A DNA stretch of 64,000 bases from Microglena sp. YARC (lineage: Eukaryota; Chlorophyta; Chlorophyceae; Chlamydomonadales; Chlamydomonadaceae), in contig CM039463.1 in NCBI GenBank assembly GCA_022414725.1, positions 80,797,420-80,861,419 of the forward strand, in the 5' to 3' direction. Below the pieces are notes generated by a model. The model was not told the origin of the DNA. It ran no database searches and worked only from the letters and a program-made list of their open reading frames with translations. The translations under genes and the position numbers were made by a program. Within the stretch, counting starts at the first letter, position 1, and each line of letters starts with the position of its first letter. This document shows positions 17,201 through 28,495 of this stretch, one piece after another.

Positions 17201-18723
17201 CCGCATTGCCCCCGGTCTAGCCCCCCCAGTACCGGGTTTGATGGTTGTCCGAGGACCCCTTTTGGACAGCTTTCCTTTAGATCACGGTGCGAGTGCCGAA
17301 TTGGCGTACTGCTTTTCTTGTAGAAGCTTTAGCTAGTCTATAAGCTTTGGGTTCCTTGTCTTTTTTTTCTTTTACTTTACCTTTGTCACTTTATATTTTT
17401 TTTCTTCTTCCTTTTCCCTTCTCGAATCTAGGGTAAGCAGGTAGCATGCGCTTCCTGTCAAGAAACTGCACGTGTTTAATATGGCCCACGAGTTCACAAC
17501 CAGGTGTTACTAGATGACGCTGGCATCGGTCGAAACATTGGACACAGGCAGGAAGGAATGGCGCAGTGCAAAACTCAGGAAGTTGTATTAGCGAGGTATG
17601 TCGATCGGAGACCAAATCTAAACGAGCGCGCTGATAAGGAAGCCATTGCATCATTGACACAGTCGTTACAGCTAGGATAACACACCGAACAACACGAGAC
17701 TGGACGCATTGTTTCAGAGAGATGAAGTCTGGATATTTTGTTGCGAACAATTTTGCAGTCGCTCCGCACTTTCTTCTGTGCCTGCGCCTGTCAATTCGCC
17801 ATAGCGCTATGCATGTACACGAATAATCGGCAAAAGAAGATCGAAGGAGCAGGACCTGGCGCAATGGTGAAATGAATGAGCGAGGAGAGAGATAGACGCA
17901 ACCTCCCAGCTCTGAGACGTCCCACGACAACCTGCATGCTCCATGAAACACTGGACGAGGCTGTATAAGATTGCCTCGCCATTGATGAAGAGACGTAAAA
18001 TGTAGGGTTTTACTCGGGAACAAAGGAGAATGAGTACGCATGATGTTTTCAGAAATAGTGGAAGTCGTGAGATTTTGTTGCGAGTATCTCTTCTTCACTC
18101 AGTTCCTACTTCTGTTGCGCCTGCGCCTGCAGCTCGCAGGATAAAAGAAGGCCAAGACCGCACCAGCCACCAGCTAATGGGATCGAGGTGGGTAACAGGC
18201 TCATCAACTCCACCATTGAAGAAGGGTTTAAGCACCAGAATTATGCTAGGCAAACGAGCAAGGTGTTCGCATGATTGGAATAATTGGTCGAATTCCCAGG
18301 TGTTGCGATATCTCCCAAGCACCTGCGCCTGCTGCTACGATGCGCATGCGGCAGCTGAAATTTCGATGAAAGACGAGGCTTGGAAATGAGGCTCCAGCAC
18401 CTCCACCATTTAACGAGGCTAGAAGCAACTGAGACAGAAATGATTCTCCCGATCGATTGTGCAAGTTTCATAGTTGTTGCTAAAACTATTTCCCCCTCGG
18501 TCCCCACTATCAAGCGCCTGCGCCTAAGTAGCATAACCGCCATTCGGCACGTAGAAGTTCAAATAAATTCGCTTCGTGCCCAGGTTTTGCCGGTCAACTG
18601 GTTCGGACATTGCCAGCGGTTATCTCCTAAACCCACACACAACACGTGGCACTTGCACCGTTGGCAGACAGTTGGCTTGTGGCATATCTCCTGTTCCTGC
18701 TTTCATTAACGGCGAAGCCCCTC

Positions 18724-18754
<31 letters not shown>

Positions 18755-20280
18755 CTGGAAGCTAATCTTCCTCGGCCATACGTGCCGGCTTTTTCTTCTT
18801 TTCTTTTCTTTTTCGGGCCCTATGCACGCTCAGTTTTTTTGCTTCGCAAGCTATCTTGAAGCATATGTAGGATAACAGGCTGCCCCACCATCAAATGGTT
18901 CGTGGCTTGGACACCAGTCTGAGAAATCTGCAATATTCGGCACGAATTTTTCCAAGGGGTGGTCCTTGAGCCGCATGCGAACTATACAGAACGCTAGATA
19001 AGCAGGCTCATTGGCCAAGGAGTAAGAGCTTGTAGCTTTCATTCAATAGATTTGAAAGGGGTGGACGCTCGGAACCAGAGGAGAGTAGCGAACGGGGGTA
19101 TACGTGCCCTCATTGTGAGGCCTCTGGAGAGCAATTGTATACCCTAATAAATGAACTCGGTTTTTTTTTCAGTCCCCCCCCAACTGAGTTAATATTTTGG
19201 CTTTCTGGGGGTTTTAAAAGGCGGCAAAATGGCCTTGGCCAAAAACGTCCCCCCCTCGGCCAATACTTTCATCCAGACAGAACAGTTCGAGCAGCAGTTT
19301 TTAAATGGGCGGTGGGCGCTCCAACTCGTTCGCGAGCCACTACCCATCCTCACTCTTTCAAGGCCAATTGAACGCGTAAACCGTACTGCCGGCTGGAGTC
19401 GGGATCACCGAACTTTGTAATCGAAAACTTTTTGCCGTGCATCCGCCCTATCCAAAGGAGTGACTGACGTGCCAGCTCATAGGTCGTGCACCGCCACCTC
19501 ATCACATTGATTTGCCGGCTGAAAGGCATATCTGTGGCGCCTGCGCATCCTAGCTCCAGGCGCAGGCGCTTGAGAAGTGGGCAGCAAGGGGCGAGATACT
19601 CGCGCAACTCGGAAATTTGAAAAAAATATCTACCCGCAGTGAATGCGAAACAGCTTCCTTTCCTTATTGCAAATTCTGCAACACTTGCGCTCAATAATTA
19701 CAGCTGCTATGACCGAGTTCTGACCTTGTTTAAGCATCATCGCCACCTCCCTCACCCAGTCACCCAGTGACTCCATAACTCGCATGCTATCAAACACATT
19801 CAAACTCATTCAAACAAAACAAGTTCACGAGGCGATGCGTAGTATGCTCTGCTGCCCATTATGAACGAGGCTGTGAACGAAGCCTCTCCATGATCGAGTT
19901 TCAGACGTAGAAGTGGGGTGTGCACTGCTCGAACGAGGCTGAGAAGGAGGTCTGCACCTCCGACAAGAAACGAAGCTTCGGCAGCAGAATTGTGCAAGAA
20001 AGAGAGGAAGCTGTTCGCATCATTGGGCAGATATTTTTCGAAATTCCGAGGTAGCGAGTATCTCGCCCCACACTGCCCACTTCTCAAGCGCCTGCGCCTG
20101 GAGCTGGCATGCGCAGGCGCCACAGATATGCGATGAGGTGGCGTTGTACAACCTTTGAGCCGGCAAATCAATGTGATGAGGTGGCGGTGCACGACCTATG
20201 AGCTGGCACGTCGGTCACTCCTTTGATGGGCCGATAGGGCGGATGGCGCGCGGCGCGCCCTGATATGTCGTCGGGGTTGG
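14206..20280. mobile_element. Nest of fragments of a GCGCCTGCGCCTG repeat family
   Basis: Best copies lie at about 14206-14480 (plus), 19433-19700 (minus) and 19970-20270 (plus). They share GCAGATATTTT, GAGTATCTCGCCCC, GCATGCGCAGGCGCCA, GATGAGGTGGCGGTGC and GGCCGATAGGGCGGATGG. Partial copies lie near 17700-17810 and 18030-18160. The two copies at 19.4-20.3 kb form a large inverted pair. ORFs here, including 235 codons at 17391-18098 minus, lie over repeat fragments. Segments at 14540-15300 and 16860-17340 look weakly coding but match nothing I know. Confidence 0.6.
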
Positions 20281-20487
20281 TTAGTTATTACGTGAAGCCG
20301 TACGACTCCACATGTGTGTTACATTCCTGCCCCTACAACTCATCAAGCTCAGGCTCATGTGATCGACTTCCAATTTCAATCCAGACTCTTCCAATCTCTT
20401 CTTCCACCTTCTGCTATCCTCAGGCCAATCTGAGCAACTAGGACTGCATACAGAACTGTTAGAAGCACGTCGTCATGCGCAACACGC

Positions 20488-20516
20488 GCCCCCCCCCCTC
20501 CCCCCCCCCCCCCACA

Positions 20517-20547
<31 letters not shown>

Positions 20548-20552
20548 CACCA
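20488..20552. repeat. Poly-C followed by (CA)n
   Basis: A C-run grades into CACACACA. The same composite occurs at about 11067, 35076, 52200, 62487, 62650 and 62929. Confidence 0.9.
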
Positions 20553-20636
20553 CAGCCACACTCACACAACACACGCGAACAACTATATGATGGCTCCCAC
20601 CCACCCACCCCACCAACCCCAAGCGCCGCGTTGCTT

Positions 20637-20900
20637 ATGTCGCTGCAACTGATTACCTTCATGCCTTCCGATAGCGCTCATGCTGCCGATGATTTAGACA
20701 GTCCGATTTATTCGGGGTAGCGCTATAAAACCTCCGACAATGGGTGAGTGTTTCGGACCTTTCGTTGGCATGTTCAGTCTCCACCGACTCTCAGAATGGA
20801 CCAGTGGATAATCTTATGGATGGAACTAGCTGGTCTGCATCGGAATCCTTCCATTGGTCGATTTTGGTTATGGGCCCGGCCTCCTCACTCGCGAGCGACC
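20637..20900 (+). other. Possible 5' exons of the cyclic-nucleotide-binding gene
   Basis: An ATG at 20637 opens MSLQLITFMPSDSAHAADDL. A second open stretch near 20745-20860 reads VSVSDLSLACSVSTDSQNG. Composition is protein-like, but I could not find donors that join to the exon at 21550 in the needed phase 1. Confidence 0.2.
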
Positions 20901-21549
20901 AAAGCCCTTTGCTAGCACGATTTTTGCCACGGCATGTCGCAAAGGATTTCGCAAATGTGCGAGAGGTATTTTTTTTGATACCCGAGCACGCCCTGATAAG
21001 CTAGCTCTTTCCTCCGGGCCTAGGCCAGAGCATGTTTGCCCGCCGTGCCCACACACTAACTTATATTTTCTCGGCACGAGTGATTGCGATTGCTGCTGTT
21101 GTTGCTTCCCAAGAGGGCACGTAGCCTCTTGGAATGAAGCCATGAATCCAAGCTTTAATTCCTACCCCCGCACCCCCCACCCCCTACCCCCACCCCACCC
21201 CCCCACCCCCCCCGCGGGCGCCACCCCACCCAGCCCCCCGCCCCATCCGGACCCCCCCACAACACCACCCCACACCCACACACACACAATCAGGTCAGGG
21301 TGGGATGGTGTGATGGGACTTTTACTGCGAGTAGTCTCCCAAATCATACATTTTCAGATTATTCTGACCGTGGACTTGGAAAAGTGAGACTGTCCAATGG
21401 AAATAATGAATGGTCGGCGTGGGGCAGACGATTACTTACCCCCACGCTACACCGCACCCCCACGCCTACACCCACATCCACACACGCACACACACGCCAT
21501 CCCACACCCCACAAAAAAAAAAAACCCATATGTTTTAGTTGTGTTGCAG

Positions 21550-21646
21550 GTTGTGCCAGCAGCGTAGAGGCTGGCTCCCCGAGGCAAAGCGCCAAGGATC
21601 TCAAGCCTACAGCGATATATCCTGGACCCATCAAAGAGATTGATAT
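21550..21646 (+). CDS. CNB gene, first recognisable exon
   Basis: Acceptor GTTGCAG, donor GTGAGT. Encodes CASSVEAGSPRQSAKDLKPT then AIYPGPIKEID. Enters in phase 1, ends in phase 2 and joins the next exon. Upstream exons are unresolved. Confidence 0.65.
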
Positions 21647-24600
21647 GTGAGTGTTCCCTCTTCCAACCGCAACGTTTTTGATATTCGTCATACAATGGTA
21701 TTCATCGACAATTCAGCAACTGTACAAAACAACTAGTGCACCTAGAAGCTGGCATAATTAGCTTTTCAGCACTCCTGACAATGTTGGGCTTAGCCCAGTG
21801 GCATTCTCACGCTGCATATTGTAGGAGTCTTCAGCACCCCTTCTGCAACCCTACGTCACCCTTATACAACTAGAGCACACCCTTTTAAGCCCAATATAAG
21901 GGTGCAGACCCCCCTCAAAATTTCCAGTATCAGTGGTCTGCCTCTGTGCGGGAGTGCCAGAAATGCAAATGATGTCCCCGGTCCCCCCCCCCTGTACATC
22001 GGGGTGAGCAGCATGAAGGCTGATCGACTCAAGTAATCTCCAAAAACACACAGATACAAAGAATACACCCTTTTAAGCCCAATGTAAGGGTTCCCAAACC
22101 CCCAAAATGTCCAGTTTCAGTGGGCTTCCTTAGTGAGGCACTGCCAGAAATGCAAATGATGTCCTCACCCCCCCCTGAACCTCGGGTGGGCAGCATGGAG
22201 GCTAATAGACTAGGTACCCAAACACACAGACTCACCCTGAAGCCCCCCAAACAGCCTATACCCAATCCAACCACACAGTCACCCCCCAAAACAAACCTTT
22301 ACCCAATCCAACCCCAAAACACACAGCCCCCCCCGCCCCAAAGCCTCCCCAAACAAACCTTAACCCAATCCAACCCTAAAACACACGACACGCACACAAA
22401 GCCCCCCCAAACAAACCTAAATCCAACCCCTAAGCCACACTGAAATACCCCAAAGCCCCTAAAACAAAACTTTACCCAATCCAACCCTAAAGCCACAACA
22501 GACCCCCCCCCCCCCCCCCCCCCCAAACAAACAAACAAACAAACAAACAAACAAACAAACAAACGAAACAAACAAACAAAACAAAGGTATAACCAATCCA
22601 ACCCCAAAGCCCCCCCCCCCCCCCCACCCCCCCCCAAGCCTCCCAAAACCAATTGTCCATGCGTGGACCCCTGAAAGCTTGTTCATGTGTTGACAGCCTG
22701 TCCATGGCTTGATAGCTCTCTAACTTCCCAGTGCCTCAAATGCACTCACTCTATCTGCACTGTTTCTTTTTGGGGCTACGTTTAGCAGCTTCTAGGAAGC
22801 CCCCTTTCCCCATCCTTGAGATAAACCCAAAGCTAGATAGTGTGTCTGAACCCTGCAAGGGTGGGCATTCCAATGACTGGCAGACAAGGCTGGCTGGAAG
22901 CTGCATGCACAGCCCAAACAAGTCCTAGGCAGCGTCGCAAGTGGAAGATTTGCAGAGAGTGTTGGCTACAGTTTTTTTTTACGACGACGCGTCGCCCATG
23001 TGTCGTCATTCACTCGTCGCATGGCGACGCGTGGGTCTGGCTAAAATAGTCAGAATTGGCCTTCCGTCGCCCACGTGGCTACGGAAAATGATTGGCAAAT
23101 GGTTTTCCGTCGCCCCCGTGCGCCATTGCTACCTCGCCTACTGCTTCGTCGCCCACTTCTATAATGGCTCGAGTTAGTCCAGGGATGTGGCAGAGTGGCA
23201 GAAATGGAAGGAAATGAGTTGTACTCAACAATAGGGCTACAGCCATGTTGGGGGTAAGGCTGGACCCCACTATATTCAACATGGTGCTGGGTGAGGATAC
23301 GATTGAGTGGCAGGGCTTGCTTCATGGTGCTGGTCATCCCTGAAAGCTCAAAGCCAAAACTGACTCCTTGAAGTCCCATATTGGGGAGAAGGTTCGCCGT
23401 AAGGGAGCAGGAGCTGACCCCGGTGCTTCTCACAGATGTGCAGTGGAGGCATACTTTGAAGCACCATCAGAAGAGAAGGCAATTGTGTGGCCAAACTAGA
23501 CTTAATGTTCCGGCGCATAGTGGTCAATGTGTGTAACATATAACATATATATTTCGTGTGCAAAATGCATGTTTCCCTAAGGACCCACACCAGGAAAGGG
23601 GTGGCGCTTCGTGCCGCACACTACAAAATCCGGTGGGCTACTCAACTTTTCTGAAACCAGGTTTGAGTAGCCCACTCCGGTGGGCTACTCAACTTATCTG
23701 AAATCAGGGTTGAGTAGCCCACCCGGCTACACATCCTTGCCTAGGAAAATCTGAAAAAAAAACTGATTGGCTATCGCAATGGAGTGGACTGAAGCCAGTT
23801 AGTTATGAGACGGTTGGCTGACTTGTCAGACTTCGTCTCGGTCGTCGGTAGCATAGCATAGCATAGCATAGCATAGCATAGCATAGCATAGCATAGCATA
23901 GCATAGCATAGCATAGCATAGCATAGCATAGCCCTAGCATAGCATAGCATAGCATAGCATAGCATAGCATAGCATAGCATAGCATAGCATAGCATAGCAT
24001 AGCATAGCATAGCATAGCATAGCATAGCATAGCATAGCATAGCATAGCATAGCATAGCATAGCATAGCATAGCATAGCATAGCATAGCATAGCATAGCAT
24101 AGCATAGCATAGCATTGCACAGCATAGCATAGCATAGCATAGCATAGCATAGCATAGCATAGCATAGCATAGCATCGCATAGCATAGCATTGCATTGCAT
24201 AGCACTGCACATCATAGCATAGCATAGCATTGCACAGCATAGCACAGCACAGCTCAGCACAGAATCGCATTGCATACCTACCCATAGCATACCTACCCAT
24301 ATCTCCGGCGTACGGGAGGGTCCCCTTGACACCACGCCCCTCCAGGCGTTATCTTTCTTTTTGAAACCCACAGCTTGCTCACCTAGGCAACACTTTATCT
24401 CCTTTCTCCTGTCTTCCCTTTGCAGCAATCAAGTAATTGAAGATGCCTCCGTCAGAAGGGCTCTCCCTGTAGTAAGTAGGAGAACGGCAATATGATATAT
24501 GTCATGTCATCATATGATATCATACGATATCATATGATGACAGCAGTCTGACTCGGCCAAAGTTACCATTTATAGACAATATCATATGATGCAATTTGTA

Positions 24601-27600
24601 TGAAATAATATGATATCAATCTCGCCTTTGTATGATATGCCGGTCCCTAGTACTAAGTGATGACGCTACTACTATGGTTTCTGTTTCGATGGTGACTTGC
24701 TTTCAGGATGAGAGGGGGATGGGAATGGGAGCGGGGGATGGGATTGGGGATGAGGACTTAAAAGTGCAAGGGAAAAATCATGTTTGTGGTCATGGTCGTG
24801 ATTATGGGGATGGAAATGGAGATGGGGATAGGTATGCTTGTACCTGTACCTGTACCTTCCATGTTGTGTTACTGTACTTCAAACTATACCTTCCATGTTG
24901 TGCAACTGTACTTCATACTATACCTTCCATGCCGTGCAACTGCACTTCATACTATACCTTCAATGTTGTGTTACTGTGCTTCATACTATAACGTCTATGT
25001 TGTATTACTGTACTTCATACTATAACTTCCATGTTGTGCAACTGTACTTCATACTATACCTTTCATGTTTTGCAACTGTATGTCAAACTATACCTTCCAT
25101 GTTGTATTACTGTACTTCATACTATACCCTCCATGTTGTGTTACTGTACTTCATACTATAACGTCTATGTTGTATTACTGTACTTCATACTATAACGTCC
25201 ATGTTGTATTACTGTACTTCATACTATACCTTCCATGTTGTGCAACTGTACTTCATACTATACCTTCCATGTTGTGTTACTGTACTTCATACTATAACGT
25301 CCATGTTGTATTACTGTACTTCATACTATACCTTCCATGTTGTTCAACTGTACTTCATACTATTCCTTCCATGTTGTGCAACTGTACTTCATACTATAAC
25401 GTCAATGTTGTGTAACTGTACTTCATACTATACCTTCCATGTTGTTCAACTGTACTTCATACTATACCTTCCATGTTGTGCAACTATACTTCACACTATA
25501 CCTTCAATGTTGTGCAACTGTACTTTCATACTAACAACCTTTTTATGCTGTGCAACTGTACTTCATACTATACCTTCCATGCTGTGCAACTGTACTTCAT
25601 ACTATAGCGCCCATGTTGTATTACATTACTTCATACTATACCTTCCATGTTGTGCAACTGTATTACAAAACATACCTTCCAAGTTGTACAACTGTACTTC
25701 AAACTATACCTTCCATGTTGTGTTACTGTACTTAATGATGTACCTTATATGTTGTGTCTGCAGCATCCTACACCGTGCATCTCTCCTTCACAAGTGCTTA
25801 CTGACCCTTATTCTGTGCCTTGTGCGTTGTGGCACCGACCCTCGTGATGTTCCTCATGTGTTGTGCCTGCAGCATCCTACACCGCACATCTCTACTTCAC
25901 AAGTGCTTACTGACCCTCTTGCTATACCTTATATGTTGTGCCTGCAGCAGCCTACACCGCGAATCTCTCCTTCACATGTAGCAGCAAGCCAGGTGCCCCA
26001 TATCCACAAGGAGCGTCGAGCCGCCGCTGGATCTGAGGTGAGGGTTTTTGAATTTGAATTTGAATTTGAATTTCAACCCAAATCCATAAGGAGCGTCGAG
26101 CCGCTGCTGAATCTGAGGTGAGGGGTTTATAATTTGAATTTGAGTTTCTATTTCAAACCATATCCATGAGGAGTGTAAAGCCGCCGTTGGATCTGAGGTG
26201 AGGGTTTTTTAATTTTAATTTTAATTTCAACCCATATCCACCAGGAGCGCCCATTCCATTTCTCCCATTCCATTCCTCCCTCTCCTCCAAATTCCTCCCT
26301 CTCCATTCCTCCCTGTACCTGCCAGGCTGTCCGAGATCAAATCCGAAAGTTGGCTGTTGGCGGTACTGCCAAGAAGGATGATGACGGCGTGACCCCTGGA
26401 ATTTATGAGGTTTCCGATTCTGAATCCGATGATGAGGACAATGGAATGTGAGGCTTCTTCTTGCTATACCCCAAGGGGACGGCACAGGGATTTGTTCCCA
26501 CGCTACAAATAGCGATAGCTAGTTTTGGCCTCGTTTTAGCGTAATTATCGCTATAAAAAAGAAAGAAAAAATGTGCCCTAAATGGCCCTAAAAGGCTACA
26601 AAAAAGTGTACAAAACACAAGAAGCTGTCCCGGGAGGAGGCCCAAAACCATACAGCTAGAAAAAAAACACTTTCAGAAGAAAAAAACTGGGACGGCAATA
26701 TGATTTCATATGATGACGTTACTCTGACTAGGCTACAGTTATCATTTATATAGTGCCAACTTTGAAATACCAGTGGTGCCAACTTTCAGAGAGAGAGATA
26801 AAGTTTCAGACTTTCACTAGCTGGCTTCAGGTTAGGCCCAAAGACGGTCAAAGGGAGCTGCCTAGAAACTGCGTAGCCCCCCAAATAAACAGTGGCTGTG
26901 GTAGCAGGGCTTTTTTTTCAAATACGAAGTGGGTTTTTTCTAGCTTTATGGTTTTAAGCCTCCTCCAGGGACAGCATTTTATAGTTTGTAGGGCCATTTA
27001 GGACACTACCATGCAACTCCATGTGAGGCATACAGCACGCCCTTGCAGTGTTTGATTTTCAGCACGGCACTAAACACCCTGCACTCGCATGCAAAGCTGT
27101 GTACACCCAGCAACATTTTTCTTTACATTTATATAGCAATAATTTCACTAAAACGGGGTCAAAACTAGGGATCGCTATATACAGCGGAAATAAACAGCCC
27201 TGTGTGGTAGCGGAGGCTGGACCAAGCTACCTCTAGTTGCTTGTACAGCTTCCCCCCACTTGTACATCATGGCGGAAATAAATCAGTACACCCAGAACTG
27301 AACCTACCATGTTCTCTCACTTTACAAGGCGTTTGGTAGTTGCAGAGGCTGGTCCACGCCATCTCTGGTTGCTTTTTTTAACATCTTGGCTGGAATGTAC
27401 AAATACAAATCTTGGTGGTTGCTAAGGCTGGCCCATGCCATCTCTGGTTGTTGTACATCTTGGCTGGAATGTACAAGTACAATTCTTGGTGGTTGCTGAG
27501 GCTGGCCCATGCCATCTCTGGTTGTTGCACATCTTGGCTAGAATGTACAAATACAATCCTTGGTGGTTGCTGAGGCTGGCCCATGCCATCTCTGGTTGTT

Positions 27601-28446
27601 GCACATCTTGGCTGGAATGTACAAATACAATCCTTGGTGTTTGCTGAGGCTGGCCCATGCCATCTCTGGTTGTTGCACATCTTGGCTGGAATGTACAAAT
27701 AAAAACCTTGGTGGTTGCTGAGGCTGGCCCATGCCATCTCTGGTTGTTGCACATCTTGGCTGGAATGTACAAATAAAAACCTTGGTGGTTGCTGAGGCTG
27801 GCCCATGCCATCTCTGGTTGTTGTACATCTTGGCTGGAATGTACACATACAACCCTTGGTGGTTGGCTCCAGTGCAAGCTAACGGGCTAGCCCCCTCAAC
27901 CTCACCTTGAATAAATCGTATTATTTTTTAAATTATTATCATTTAAGTGTAACTGGGACTGAACCCACCATCATCTCTAACTCTCCAGGGCATTTGGTAG
28001 CGGAGCCTGGTACAAGCCACTTCTAGCTGCTTGTACTGCTTTTCTCAGCTTGTCCAACATGGCATAAATTAATTAATTAAAATGCATGTACACAAATATG
28101 TATACACAAACGTATTAGTATTATAAATTATATATATTATATATATATAAATAACTACATAAATAAATAAAATAAATACATACATGGAAGCATCACTGAC
28201 CCACCATCATCTTTCATCCTCCAGGGCGTTTGGTAGCGGAGGCTGGTCCAAGCCTCAAGAAGTTACTGATGCTGTGTGTGAAGCTTTGCAGAAAAACTTT
28301 GTGTTTAAGGGCATCTCAGATAGCTTGCTTCAAGATGTGAGAGTGGGATATGGTGGGGGGGCAGGGTGGTGGGAGCGGGAGTGTTTGGGGGGCAGGATGG
28401 TGATAGCGGGAGTGTTGGGGGGACAAGGTGGTGGGAGTGGGAGTGT

Positions 28447-28495
<49 letters not shown>

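Larger units (their letters stand above)
21647..24425 (+). repeat. CNB gene intron of 2.8 kb: duplicated blocks, C-rich array, MITE, (GCATA)n
   Basis: A block of about 190 bp around CACCCTTTTAAGCCCAAT is present twice (about 21868-22050 and 22065-22240). A C/A-rich array with CCCAATCCAACCC fills 22255-22500, then an (AAAC)n run at about 22526-22570. A MITE relative (GGGGCTACGTTTAGCAGCTT) lies at 22756-22925. Inverted GGGCTACTCAAC/GTTGAGTAGCCC motifs lie at 23630-23725. A (GCATA)n microsatellite runs about 23850-24240. Confidence 0.8.

Noticed and set aside
17391..18098. 235-codon minus-strand ORF
   Set aside because: Lies over fragments of the GCGCCTGCGCCTG repeat family, matches no known protein and lacks splice support.
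23771..24428. Three minus-strand ORFs of 144-165 codons (MLCYAMLCYA...)
   Set aside because: Pure translation of the (GCATA)n microsatellite; 5-bp units without stops are open in every frame.
25201..26121. 306-codon plus-strand ORF with Cys/Tyr/Thr repeats
   Set aside because: The 34-bp array is open in this frame; only 25948-26037 is taken as exon.
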